Shown: positions 39,463-48,660 of the stretch, piece after piece
Layout of the letters: each line of letters opens with the position of its first letter
Position numbering within the stretch: position 1 is the stretch's first letter
Assembly (NCBI GenBank): GCA_016218725.1
Contig: JACRDB010000092.1
Coordinates: 1-64,000, forward strand
Origin: Deltaproteobacteria bacterium
Lineage (GTDB): Bacteria; Myxococcota_A; Polyangia; Polyangiales; Ga0077539
DNA: 64,000 bases
Direction: 5' to 3'
Made by a program: the position numbers and the translations under genes
The notes under the pieces: model-generated
Seen by the model: only the letters and a program-made list of their open reading frames with translations
Databases searched by the model: none
Told to the model about the DNA's origin: nothing

Positions 39463-39966
39463 CTACCGGTAGGTGCGCTTCTTGAGCTCTCTCTCGATGG
39501 CGCGGCGGCGCAGGAGCGAGACGTGGTCCACCATGAGCACGCCGTCGAGGTGGTCGTACTCGTGCTGGATGGCCACGGCGAGGAGTTCTTCGCAGGTGAG
39601 CTCGAAGTCCCTGCCATCGACGCCGGTGGCCTGGATGGTGATCTTTGCGGCGCGCTCGATGTCCGCGTGGATGCCCGGGAAGGAGAGGCAGCCCTCCTCC
39701 CAGACGACCTCGGCCTCCTTGCGGACGAAGCGCGGGTTGATGAACGTGCGCAGGTCGCTGGGGGCGTCGCTGGGGGCGATGTCCACGACGAACATGCGCA
39801 GGGACACGCCCACCTGGGGCGCGGCGAGGCCCACGCCGGGCGCGGCGTACATGGTCTCCGCGAGGTCATCGGCGAGGGCGCGGACCTCCGCGGTGATGGA
39901 CCCCACGGGCTCGGCCTTGAGCCGGAGGCGCTTGTCGGGATAGAGCAGGATCGGACGCACTGCCAT
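39463..39966 (-). CDS. def: Peptide deformylase
   Basis: GVGLAAPQVGVSLRMFVV; EEGCLSFPG; AVAIQHEYDHLDGVLMVDHVS. Confidence 0.97.
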   Translation of the reverse strand: MAVRPILLYPDKRLRLKAEPVGSITAEVRALADDLAETMYAAPGVGLAAPQVGVSLRMFVVDIAPSDAPSDLRTFINPRFVRKEAEVVWEEGCLSFPGIHADIERAAKITIQATGVDGRDFELTCEELLAVAIQHEYDHLDGVLMVDHVSLLRRRAIERELKKRTYR

Positions 39967-40020
39967 GGCTTCTCACCATTGCCTAACACCCGCCCCGCGC
40001 GCCCGCAAGCGGTGCACCCC

Positions 40021-40887
40021 TCACCCGACGCCTTCGGCGAGGGTGGTGCGGAGGGTGCCCTGGCGGTCACGATACGCGGCCACGTCCCACCAGGCCCCAC
40101 GGGCGTTGTAGCGCAGCCACAGGAGGGGCCACGCCCACGCGCGGGTCTCCGAGAGGCGCACGCCCGGGGCTTCCCGGAAGGCCTCCTGGGCCTCCAGGGA
40201 GCTCTCGAAGGCTCCCTCGAAGGCGTGGCCGTGGAAGTCCGGGGCCCGGACCCGGGAGGGCCCGCGGTAGGCGCTCTCCAGGCGGGGCCGTTCGAGGCTG
40301 AGGAGCAGCGCGTCGGGGAGTCGCAACCCGGGGTCGAAATCCCTTGCCAGGGCGCTCTTCAGGGCGCCCGGGAGCCTGGGGAGGAAGACCCTGCCGAGGG
40401 GCGCCACCACGTCCCGGAGGTACTCCACGGAGACCTTGAGGCTCACGGCGGTGCCGTCACAGACCGCGCAGAGGGCGAAGCCTCCCTGGCAGGCGGAGCA
40501 GGGTGTCTCCGCGGAGCGGTACCCGGTCCCGGCGCACTGGGTACAGGGCCCGAGGCCCGGGCGAGCCGGGCAGTTGGTGCAGCGCGAGGGCCCGAGCACC
40601 ACCCGTCGGAGGCACCGGAAGGTCTGTTCGGTGTAGTCCTGGGGCGCGGGGGCCTCACGCTCCATGGCTTCCATGGCGTGCCGGGAGAGGTCCAGCTCCT
40701 GGGTCCAGCGTTCGCGCACGAGGGCCCGGCCAACAAGGAGCACGGCGGCCAGGGGGTACACCTCCGAGGGCTTGATGGCGCCGAGGTCTACGCCCTTGCG
40801 GAAGATCCCCTCACCCACGACGGTGCCCTCCAGGGCCGAGCGAGCCTCATCGAGGGTCGGGAGCCACGCTTCGACGGCTGGGTCCAT
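40021..40887 (-). CDS. Hypothetical protein with central four-CxxC, DnaJ-like zinc module
   Basis: CTNCPARPGLGPCTQCAGTGYRSAETPCSACQGGFALCAVCDG. Confidence 0.65.
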   Translation of the reverse strand: MDPAVEAWLPTLDEARSALEGTVVGEGIFRKGVDLGAIKPSEVYPLAAVLLVGRALVRERWTQELDLSRHAMEAMEREAPAPQDYTEQTFRCLRRVVLGPSRCTNCPARPGLGPCTQCAGTGYRSAETPCSACQGGFALCAVCDGTAVSLKVSVEYLRDVVAPLGRVFLPRLPGALKSALARDFDPGLRLPDALLLSLERPRLESAYRGPSRVRAPDFHGHAFEGAFESSLEAQEAFREAPGVRLSETRAWAWPLLWLRYNARGAWWDVAAYRDRQGTLRTTLAEGVG

Positions 40888-40929
40888 GGGGGGCGATGGT
40901 ACCTGCTCCCGTGCTAGGGTGACGGTGCT

Positions 40930-41586
40930 TTGAGAGCGCGCGCAACGACCCTCCTGGCGATGTTCCTTGCCATGCCCGCGGTGGCCTCGGGGCAGGTGTT
41001 CCTGCCGGGCCAGTGGCGTATGACCGTCTACTACATTGCGACAGAGACAGAGCACCCCGAGGGGGCCCGCGCGGTGCGCGTGACGGACCGGGAGAACAAC
41101 ACCCTGGCTTGGGTATGCGACGGTTTTGCGAGCGCCCTGGCCATGGAGGGCACGGGCCGCACCTGGGATGGGCGTCTACTCAACTGGGACACTCGGATGC
41201 GAGGCCGGGCGTGCTACACGGAGGTCGATCCGGCGCTGTACCCCTGGGGGGTGGGGGTGCGAGGCTGGGCGCTGGTGCCATACCGCTCGCTGGCGGTGGA
41301 CGGTCGCTTCGTCCCATTGGGGCACACGGTGGAACTGCCGGCGATGCTGGGCGCGCCCTTGCCCGACGGGACCCGCCACGACGGATGCTTCGTCGCGGTG
41401 GACGGCGGCGGGGCGATCCTGGGGCACCACATTGACCTGTTCCTGCCGTCGCGGGCGGAGTACCGGCGCCTGGGGCGCGAGGGGTACCTCCCGGACCGGG
41501 TGCAGCTCGTGCTGGACTCGCCGCGCTGCCGGGGTGCGCTCAGCTACGCCCACCGGCCGATCCCTGGCGACCCGCTGCCGCGGTAG
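40930..41586 (+). CDS. Secreted hypothetical protein (3D-domain-like possible)
   Basis: Signal RARATTLLAMFLAMPAVASGQ; GWALVPYRSLAVDGRFVPLGHTVELP...CFVAVDGGGAILGHHIDLFLP is reminiscent of the MltA/3D-type fold; TTG start. Confidence 0.6.
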   Translation: MRARATTLLAMFLAMPAVASGQVFLPGQWRMTVYYIATETEHPEGARAVRVTDRENNTLAWVCDGFASALAMEGTGRTWDGRLLNWDTRMRGRACYTEVDPALYPWGVGVRGWALVPYRSLAVDGRFVPLGHTVELPAMLGAPLPDGTRHDGCFVAVDGGGAILGHHIDLFLPSRAEYRRLGREGYLPDRVQLVLDSPRCRGALSYAHRPIPGDPLPR

Positions 41587-41603
41587 GGCGGCCAGGGACC
41601 ATT

Positions 41604-41633
41604 CTTGACATGGCGTCAAGTCGTGGTTATCAT
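41604..41633 (+). promoter_or_regulatory. Candidate sigma70 promoter (TTGACA-17-TATCAT) with cttgac-N5-gtcaag operator overlapping the -35
   Basis: ttgaca 41605-41610, tatcat 41628-41633; inverted repeat 41604-41620; upstream of the TA pair. Confidence 0.6.
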
Positions 41634-41726
41634 CCTCGGTGTCCGGTAGCCACCTCTGTCACCAAACCCACCAACTACTGTGCACCAATACCCTTTGATT
41701 GCGATTCATTCACCCAAGAAAGAGCC

Positions 41727-41975
41727 ATGCTGCCAACTATCCAGGGCCTTTGCTCCGCTGGACGAATCGTCTTTTCTGCACACGCTCGGCAACGCATGCG
41801 TGAGCGGAATTGCTCTGAGGGCGACGTGCGGAGTGCCCTTGCCACCGCGACCGGCGCCGACCCTCTGGACGACGGGACGCGCTGGAGGGTCGTCGGCGGT
41901 TTGGACCGCGGCGGAGACGAGCTCACGGTCGTGGTCGCAGTCGAGTTTTCTGTCGTAGTCATCACAGTCTATTGA
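41727..41975 (+). CDS. DUF4258-type putative toxin (RelE/MqsR-like)
   Basis: IVFSAHARQRMRERNCSEGDVRSALATATGADPLDDGTRWRVVGGLDRGGDELTVVVAV...VVITVY. Confidence 0.75.
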   Translation: MLPTIQGLCSAGRIVFSAHARQRMRERNCSEGDVRSALATATGADPLDDGTRWRVVGGLDRGGDELTVVVAVEFSVVVITVY

Positions 41976-41994
41976 GTGTGTTGAGGAGTGTGTC

Positions 41995-42495
41995 ATGGAG
42001 TCCAGGAGCCCACAACCTGCCCGAGACAGGAGCGATGCCGCGGTCGGCACTTGTGTCCGGTGCGGTGGTTCGGAGCGCCGAGACGGCGACGTCGAGGAGA
42101 CCTGGACCTTCGGCGCCGTCTCCTTCGTCCTCCGGGTCCCTGCGCAGCTGTGCACGGGATGCGGGGAGTCCTATGTCTGGGGTCCAGACCTCGGTGCCGC
42201 GGAGGACCGCGTGACCCGCGAACTGGTCGCACGTAGCGTTGCAGATAGCCGCGCGGTGCGCTGGTTGCGGAAGCGCGCGAGGCTCCGAGGCGCGGAGCTC
42301 GCTACGCTTCTTGGAGTCACCCCGGAGACGGTGTCGCGTTGGGAGAACGGACACCACCCCATGGACCGCGCTCCGCTCGCACTTCTGGGCATGCTCGCCC
42401 TCGACGCGATCGAGGACCGTACGACCACGCTGGACCTGCTTCGTCGTCACGCGCAGCTTCCGAACACCGGGGTCGTGCGTCTGGACGCCGCCTGA
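41995..42495 (+). CDS. MqsA/YgiT-like zinc finger plus HTH antitoxin
   Basis: CVRCGG...CTGCGE zinc pair; LRGAELATLLGVTPETVSRWENGHHPMDRAP HTH. Confidence 0.82.
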   Translation: MESRSPQPARDRSDAAVGTCVRCGGSERRDGDVEETWTFGAVSFVLRVPAQLCTGCGESYVWGPDLGAAEDRVTRELVARSVADSRAVRWLRKRARLRGAELATLLGVTPETVSRWENGHHPMDRAPLALLGMLALDAIEDRTTTLDLLRRHAQLPNTGVVRLDAA

Positions 42496-42526
42496 GCAAG
42501 TTCCGGAGAGCGGTCACCGACCTACC

Positions 42527-43282
42527 CTACCGCAGGTCCCCCAGCCGGTGCTGGAGCACCGCGAGCCCCGCGAACACCGCCGTCTCCGCGCGCAGCACCC
42601 GCCCCCCGAGACGCAGCGCCTGCGCCCCACGCGCGGTGAGCGCCGCGCGCTCGTCGTCGGTCCAGCCTCCCTCGGGGCCGATGCACAGCACCGCCTCGCG
42701 GTCCCTCGCCGCCTCGGGGAAGCGCGAAGCGTCTTCCGTCACGCCCGCGCGGTCGTCCAGGTACCAGCGCCCCGCTGCCGTCTTCCACGCGAGGCCCCCG
42801 AGCGCCTCCGCCAGGGGCACCGACGGGAGCACCTCGGGCACGCTCGCGCGCCGGCTCTGCTTCGCGCCCTTGATGGCCTGGCCCTGCCAGGCGTGGGCCT
42901 TCTCATGGACCAGCCCCTCGGGACCCACGGAGCGCGTGGTGAACACCGGCTGCACCCTCCAGACCCCAAGCTCCGTCGCCTTCTGCGTCACGAGCAACAT
43001 CCGTTGCCGCGCCAGCACCGCGCACAGAAGCGTCACCCGCAGGGACGGCTCCGGCGAGCGGTCCATGGCCTCGTACACCAGCGCCTCGCCGCGGTCCCCG
43101 TCCAACCCCTGGAGGCTCGCCCGAAAGGCGCCCCCGGCGGCGTCTACGAGCGTGAAGGCCTCGCTCACGCTCACGGCGCGCGCCCGCAGCGCCTCCGCCG
43201 CGCTCGCGTCCAGCTTGATCCGTTGACCCACGGCGAGCGCCGTGCGGTACCGCAGGGCCTCGAAGCGCGCCCCGTCGCTCAA
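42527..43282 (-). CDS. rsmE: 16S rRNA (uracil1498-N3)-methyltransferase
   Basis: LVTQKATELGVWRVQPVFTTRS; CIGPEGGWTDDERAAL; LGGRVLRAETAVFAGLAVLQ; TTG start overlapping the upstream stop. Confidence 0.93.
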   Translation of the reverse strand: MSDGARFEALRYRTALAVGQRIKLDASAAEALRARAVSVSEAFTLVDAAGGAFRASLQGLDGDRGEALVYEAMDRSPEPSLRVTLLCAVLARQRMLLVTQKATELGVWRVQPVFTTRSVGPEGLVHEKAHAWQGQAIKGAKQSRRASVPEVLPSVPLAEALGGLAWKTAAGRWYLDDRAGVTEDASRFPEAARDREAVLCIGPEGGWTDDERAALTARGAQALRLGGRVLRAETAVFAGLAVLQHRLGDLR

Positions 43283-45873
43283 GCGCGGCGCCTGCGGCGC
43301 AGCCCGAGCGCGAGCGCCAGCGCCACCGCGCCGAGGCCCCGGAGCGGCGCCCCCCGCGGGGCGCGGCACCCACAGCCTCCCGAGGAGCCCCCGGAGAAGG
43401 GCCCCGTACCAGCGTCCATGGTCCTCCGCTGGCAGCGCCCCGTGCCGTCACAGAAATCGCACCCCACGCCCGCGTCGGTGCTCGCGACACCGCCGTCGCT
43501 GGCCACCCCGGGCTGCGAGCCCGCGGGGCGGGGCGTGCAGGTCCCCCGCATCGCCAGGTCACACGCCTCGCACACGCCGTCGCATGCGCGGTCGCAGCAC
43601 ACACCCTGGGCGCAGAAGCCCGAGGCGCAGTCGCTGCCCCTCGCGCAGCCCGCGCCCCGAGCCTCCGGCGCCGCGCAGCGCCCCATCGCGCAGTGGTTCC
43701 CCGCGGCGCAGTCCTGGTCCGTCGTGCAGTCCATTCGACAACGGTCCATCGCACACCCGAAGGGCGCGCAGCGGTTGGTGACCTCCGCGGGACACCCGCC
43801 CCGCCCGTCACAGCCCGCAGGCAGCGTGGCCATTCCCTCCCGACACGCCCCGGGACGGCAGTTGGTCGCGCTCCCGGGGTAGGTGCATGTAGCGCGGTTC
43901 ATACCGTCACACACACCGCCGCAGATCCCCGTACCCATGCACTGCGCGCGCATCCCTCGGGGCATGCCCATCACCGCGGTGCAGGCCCCGAGGGCCCCGG
44001 CCACGTTGCATGCCTCGCACTGGCCGCCGCAGGCCAGGTCACAGCACACACCGTCCACGCAGAAGCCCGAGACGCACTCGCTGGCCGCGGAGCACATCCC
44101 CCCGTTGGGGCGGCGCCCCATGCAGACGCCCATCACGCAGACGTTGCCCATGGCGCAGTCGGCGTCCGTGCGGCACTCCGTGCGGCACTCCAGCTCGCCG
44201 CAGGTGAAGGGCATGCAGGGCGTGGTGCTGGCCATGGGGCAGTTGCCCACGCCGTCGCAGGTGGCGGCCAGCGTGGCCACGCCGTCGATGCAGCTCGGCA
44301 ACCGGCACGAGGTCCCCGTGGGGGGGTAGCGGCAGGTCCGGCGGTTCATCCCGTCGCACACCCCCGCGCACACGTCCCCGGCCATCCCCGTGCAGGGCAT
44401 GCGGGAGCCCCGCGGGGGACCGATGACCGAGGTGCACATCCCGCTGCGGCCCGAGGTGTCGCATGCCTCGCACTGGCCGTCACACGCGGCGTCACAGCAG
44501 ACCCCGTCCACGCAGAACCCGGTGGTGCACTGGGACGGCGCGGAGCACCGGGCGCCGGGGGCCCCCCGGCGCTCGCAGCGGTTGGTCATGGTGTCGCAGA
44601 ACGCGTCGGCGGCGCAGTCCGCGTCGCGGGCGCAGCGCGTGCGGCAGGCGCTGTCGCCGCAGCCGAAGGGGGCGCACTCGCGGGTCATCGCCGCGCCGCA
44701 TGCGCCCATGCCGTTGCACACACTCGCGGCGGTCTCGCGGCCCGTGGAGCAGGTGGCGGGCGCGCAGGTGGTGCTCGCGCCGGGGAAGGTACACGCGTCC
44801 CTCACGGTGCCGTCGCAGGTGCCCGCGCACTCGCCCTCGCCGCCGCAGACGGCGCGCATCCCGCGGGGGGCGCCGGTGACCGCGGAGCACAGCCCCACGG
44901 CGCCGGGGACGTCACACGCCTCGCAGCGGCCGTCACACCGGGCGGTGCAGCACACCCCGTCGGCGCAGAAGCCCGAGCGGCAACGCTCCGGGCCCGTGCA
45001 GCCCCCGCCGTTGTCGCGCTCCATGAAGCAGCTCGAGGAGCACCCGTCCCCGCCGCGGGTGTTGCCGTCGTCGCACTCCTCGCCGGTCTCGCGCACGGAG
45101 TTGCCGCAGGTGGCGATGTTCCCGCTCCGGATCTGGAAGCGCCACAGGCCCGGCGTGGGGGGCGACTGGTTCGAGTCGTCACACAGCCGTAGCACGGCCA
45201 TGGAGAAGCTCCCGGGCAGCACCTGGAAGTCCCGCCCGTTGCCCGCGTCGAAGCCCGCCTGGGCGGGGGTGCCCCCGAGGCCCCCGGAGCCCCGCGAGGC
45301 GTCCCCGGTGGTCCACTGGCAGCGGTTGTAGCGGAACTCCACGTCGAAGTCCCCGGCCACCACATCGCTGCGGTCCCGGAGGATCACCTGGAAGTCATTG
45401 AGCAGGTCGTAGTGGCCCCCGCCGCTGCCGTAGTACCCCACGAAGTGCCAGGTGGCCACGAACTGCCCGGGCCGCACGCTCCAGTACACCCCGTAGTCCG
45501 ACGGCGGCGTGGGGGACCCCGGGCGGGTGTCCACGTCCGCCCACCACGGCGCGATGATCGGGTTGGCCGGCGAGCGCATCAGCGGGAACCTCAAGGGCGT
45601 GAAATCCGACAGCCCCGCCGTGAAGGACACGTTCCCGTTGTTGTTCACGAACAGCGACGTCGCGCGCGTCCCGAAGAAGTTCAGCCCGGTCCCGCCCCCG
45701 AAGGACCGCGACACATCGATCGCGCCGCTGAACCCGTCGTCGTTGTTGGGCAGCCGGTCGATGCCGTACCCCGACGGCCCGCCGAGCCCGTTGAGCAGCG
45801 GGATCGCCCCCGCGGACGACGCCCACAGCGCGAGCGCCACCACCCCGAACAGCTTCACCCTGGTAAGCATCAT
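43279..45873 (-). CDS. Large surface protein: nidogen-like N-domain, DUF4215, cysteine-rich repeats, MYXO-CTERM-like tail
   Basis: FFGTRATSLFVNNNGNVSF...IIAPWWADVDTR; CGNSVRETGEECDDGNTRGGDGCSSSCF; repeats SGFC.DGVCCD.ACDGQCEACD; tail GGCGCRAPRGAPLRGLGAVALALALGLRRRRRA. Confidence 0.88.
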   Translation of the reverse strand: MMLTRVKLFGVVALALWASSAGAIPLLNGLGGPSGYGIDRLPNNDDGFSGAIDVSRSFGGGTGLNFFGTRATSLFVNNNGNVSFTAGLSDFTPLRFPLMRSPANPIIAPWWADVDTRPGSPTPPSDYGVYWSVRPGQFVATWHFVGYYGSGGGHYDLLNDFQVILRDRSDVVAGDFDVEFRYNRCQWTTGDASRGSGGLGGTPAQAGFDAGNGRDFQVLPGSFSMAVLRLCDDSNQSPPTPGLWRFQIRSGNIATCGNSVRETGEECDDGNTRGGDGCSSSCFMERDNGGGCTGPERCRSGFCADGVCCTARCDGRCEACDVPGAVGLCSAVTGAPRGMRAVCGGEGECAGTCDGTVRDACTFPGASTTCAPATCSTGRETAASVCNGMGACGAAMTRECAPFGCGDSACRTRCARDADCAADAFCDTMTNRCERRGAPGARCSAPSQCTTGFCVDGVCCDAACDGQCEACDTSGRSGMCTSVIGPPRGSRMPCTGMAGDVCAGVCDGMNRRTCRYPPTGTSCRLPSCIDGVATLAATCDGVGNCPMASTTPCMPFTCGELECRTECRTDADCAMGNVCVMGVCMGRRPNGGMCSAASECVSGFCVDGVCCDLACGGQCEACNVAGALGACTAVMGMPRGMRAQCMGTGICGGVCDGMNRATCTYPGSATNCRPGACREGMATLPAGCDGRGGCPAEVTNRCAPFGCAMDRCRMDCTTDQDCAAGNHCAMGRCAAPEARGAGCARGSDCASGFCAQGVCCDRACDGVCEACDLAMRGTCTPRPAGSQPGVASDGGVASTDAGVGCDFCDGTGRCQRRTMDAGTGPFSGGSSGGCGCRAPRGAPLRGLGAVALALALGLRRRRRA

Positions 45874-45938
45874 GGATCTCCAAGGGTAGCAACATCCCGG
45901 GGCCCCGGTCACCAATCGCGAGGTGCTATGGTCCCCGC

Positions 45939-46919
45939 GTGCGATCGCCCGCCCTTGCGCTCCTCCTGTGCCTCCACGCCTGTGGAACCAATGCCACACC
46001 CGCACCTACATCGTCGCCAGACGCCTCCCAGGACGCCCCCGCGGTGGACGCCGCGGTGACGGACCAGGCGCCGTCCGACGGCGCTTCGCCACCCGATGGC
46101 ATGGCGCCGACCTCGCCGCTGGTGGAGGCTCGGCCGTACACGCTGCGAGGCTCGGACGCGTCGGGGCCCTCACCGCTGGTGCTCCTGCTCCACGGGTATG
46201 GGGCCAGCGGGAGCGCCCAGGACATCTATTTCCGCTTCGGGCGTCTGGCCGAGAGCGAGGGCTTCCTGCTGGCCCTGCCCGACGGCTCCCCGGAGGCCCT
46301 GAGCCGGAGGCTCTTCTGGAACGCCACGGAGGCCTGCTGCGACTTCGCGGGCTCCGGCGTGGACGACGTGGCCTACCTCTCGGCGGTGGTGCAGGACGTG
46401 AGGGCGCGGCGCCAGGTGGACCCACGGAGGATCTACGTGGTGGGGCACTCCAACGGCGGCTTCATGGCCCACCGGCTGGCGTGCGAGCGCTCGGGGCTCT
46501 TCGCCGCGGCGGTGAGCCTCGCGGGGGCCCTGGGCCGGGAGGAGTCCGCGTGCGCGCCGACGGGGCCCGTGGCGGTGCTCCAGGTCCACGGGACCATGGA
46601 CACCACGGTGCGCTACGAGGGCGGGGTCTTCGCCGTCCCAGGCGGTGACCGCAGGTACCCGAGCGCCTCGGACACCGTGGCCCGCTGGGCCCGCTACAAC
46701 CGCTGCGGCGCGCGCATGGCCCTCCCCCGGCGGCTGGACCTGGACGGCATGCTCGCCGGCGAGGACACGCGCCTGGAGGCGCATATAGGTTGCATGGGCG
46801 GCGCCGCGGAGCTCTGGACCATCGAGGGCGGCGCCCACATCCCGAACCTCACCAACCGCTGGGCCGAGAGCGTGTACGCGTGGCTCCAGGCCCACCCGAG
46901 GGCCGAGCCCGCGCGGTGA
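45939..46919 (+). CDS. Lipoprotein alpha/beta hydrolase, PHB depolymerase/feruloyl esterase (LpqC) type
   Basis: LCLHACGT lipobox; PLVLLLHGYGASG; YVVGHSNGGFMAHRLACE; VLQVHGTMDTTVRYEGG. Confidence 0.9.
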   Translation: MRSPALALLLCLHACGTNATPAPTSSPDASQDAPAVDAAVTDQAPSDGASPPDGMAPTSPLVEARPYTLRGSDASGPSPLVLLLHGYGASGSAQDIYFRFGRLAESEGFLLALPDGSPEALSRRLFWNATEACCDFAGSGVDDVAYLSAVVQDVRARRQVDPRRIYVVGHSNGGFMAHRLACERSGLFAAAVSLAGALGREESACAPTGPVAVLQVHGTMDTTVRYEGGVFAVPGGDRRYPSASDTVARWARYNRCGARMALPRRLDLDGMLAGEDTRLEAHIGCMGGAAELWTIEGGAHIPNLTNRWAESVYAWLQAHPRAEPAR

Positions 46920-47133
46920 CGATGGTAGGAGCGCGCGCGACGACCGAGGATCGAGGGCGCCAGGGGGCGCGATGGGGTGCGCTTGACAGGCGTAGAACCC
47001 AGGGGGACGCTCTGGGGGCGCCTGCGGGTCGACGGGAGCATGCACCGAGTCGGCGGTCGACTGCGATGTTCGGCGGATGCGCGGTCGATGCGCCAGGCTA
47101 CCGATCGTGCTGAAAACCCCTCACCTCTCGATC

Positions 47134-47682
47134 ATGAGGAGCCGCGCGATGCCGAAGACAGGCGCAGACCTGCTTGCGTTGGAGGGTGTCGTAGCCCCCA
47201 GAGTCCTGGACGCCATGCGAAGCGCTTCGGACGAGTTGACCCGCCTCGGCGTGCGGCATGCGCTGGTGGGCGGCCTCGCGGTTGGCGCGCATGGCTACCC
47301 GCGCGCTACGAAGGACGTCGACTTCCTCGTCGGCGACGAGGCGTTCGAGCACCACGAAGGTGGGATCGTGACGATGAAGCCAGGCATCCCGATCCAGATC
47401 CATGGAGTCCTGGTCGATCTGCTCTCGGCACAGCCCGGTGAGGGCGCGCTTGGTGCTGTGCCTGTCGTCCGGACTGGTGTTGATGTTCCCATCGCCCCGA
47501 TCGAGGCGCTGGTCCATCTCAAGCTAAAGTCGCCGCGCCTCAAGGACGCGGCTGACGTGATCGAACTGCTCAAGGTCGGCATTGACTGCGCGCGGTGTCG
47601 CGCCTGGCTCGCGACGAACGCGCCAGCGCTCGCGCCTCGGTTTGAGGAGTTGATCGAGCGGGCTCAACGGGAGAGCGAGTAG
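47134..47682 (+). CDS. Nucleotidyltransferase-fold protein (possible AbiEii/MNT relative)
   Basis: RHALVGGLAVGAHGYPRATKDVDFLVGDE; PIAPIEALVHLKLKSPRLKDAADVIELL. Confidence 0.75.
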   Translation: MRSRAMPKTGADLLALEGVVAPRVLDAMRSASDELTRLGVRHALVGGLAVGAHGYPRATKDVDFLVGDEAFEHHEGGIVTMKPGIPIQIHGVLVDLLSAQPGEGALGAVPVVRTGVDVPIAPIEALVHLKLKSPRLKDAADVIELLKVGIDCARCRAWLATNAPALAPRFEELIERAQRESE

Positions 47683-47970
47683 ACGATGCTCAACAGCTGT
47701 CACTCCGCCCCGAGCTATCGGCGGGCGCGGCGAATCGAGTTCGTTGATGGACCGCGGGTGGGGAGCCGAACAAGCCAATGGTGCCGGCGGGAACTCCGCG
47801 CCCGCGGCACCTTCGGCCAGCCGTTCGGCAGCCGGAGCAGGCTGCGATGCGCCCGCGGCAAGGTCACTTGGACGACAACAGGGACTGGCGACCTCGATGC
47901 CGGGATACGGGCACCGAGCGACGGGGTACACTGGATGGCGCGCGGCGTGAACAAGAGGTAGAGTGACCAC

Positions 47971-48192
47971 ATGCGAACCCTGCAAGTCCGGTACGAAGAC
48001 GGCAAACTGGTCCCAGCCAGGCCGTTACCCTATCGCTCGGGGGATCTGGTACGGATCGTCATCCTCCCGCGGTCTGATCCGGCGCGCTGGGATCTGGCTC
48101 GCCTCGCCTCATCTTCGAGCGAAGACGAGGACCTGGCGGCGACTGGCCTCGACGAGTGGGCCGTCGCGCTGGAGAGCGAGGATCGGAAATGA
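47971..48192 (+). CDS. Antitoxin-like protein (AF2212-type N-terminus)
   Basis: MRTLQVRYEDGKLVPARPLPYRSGDLVRIVIL; stop overlaps the mazF-like start. Confidence 0.75.
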   Translation: MRTLQVRYEDGKLVPARPLPYRSGDLVRIVILPRSDPARWDLARLASSSSEDEDLAATGLDEWAVALESEDRK

Positions 48193-48536
48193 AGAGAGGC
48201 GAGATCTGGTGGGCCGACCTCGGTCCTCATCGCTCTCAGGAGCAAACGGGCCGAAGACCGGTGGTTCTCTGGCAGAGTGACACGCTTACTGGAGTGCTCC
48301 AATCGATTCTAGTAGTACCCCTCACCACCAATCTCGACCGAGCCGGGCTCGCTGGAACGGCGATAGTCTCGGCAAGTTCTCTGGGTCCACCAACGGACTC
48401 CTTCGCACTCGCATTCCAACTTCGAGCGATTCCAAAGTCTGCGCTGCGGTCGCTCGTCAGGCCGCTCACCGAGATCGAATTCTCAGAGCTCGAGCTCGCT
48501 ACGGATGAGGCCTTGGGTCGAGTCGAGCCGGATTGA
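48189..48536 (+). CDS. PemK/MazF-family endoribonuclease toxin
   Basis: MKRGEIWWADLGPHRSQEQTGRRPVVLWQSD...ILVVPLTTNLDRA...SFALAFQLRAIPKSAL. Confidence 0.92.
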   Translation: MKRGEIWWADLGPHRSQEQTGRRPVVLWQSDTLTGVLQSILVVPLTTNLDRAGLAGTAIVSASSLGPPTDSFALAFQLRAIPKSALRSLVRPLTEIEFSELELATDEALGRVEPD

Positions 48537-48582
48537 CAGCAGCAAGTGAAGGCCGTTGATCGATCGGGGCCATGACGTGAGA

Positions 48583-48626
48583 GGGCCACCGACATAAGCC
48601 CGCGCACGGGCTTATGTCGGTGGCCC
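48583..48626. terminator. Perfect 20-bp hairpin, 4-nt loop; candidate bidirectional terminator or REP-like element
   Basis: gggccaccgacataagcccg-cgca-cgggcttatgtcggtggccc between convergent genes; no clear T-tract. Confidence 0.6.
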
Positions 48627-48660
48627 GTCGAGGCAAGACTCTCACGGAGCGCCCCCGCGG

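Noticed and set aside
43300-45300. Repetitive DNA in the Cys-rich gene as a possible CRISPR or tandem-repeat array
   Set aside because: Periodicity follows codons of a cysteine-rich protein repeat; units are diverged and have no spacer structure.
47686-47966. Several overlapping 60-150-aa ORFs between the NTase and the TA pair
   Set aside because: No start context, signal, or family pattern; competing frames of similar length; more likely intergenic.
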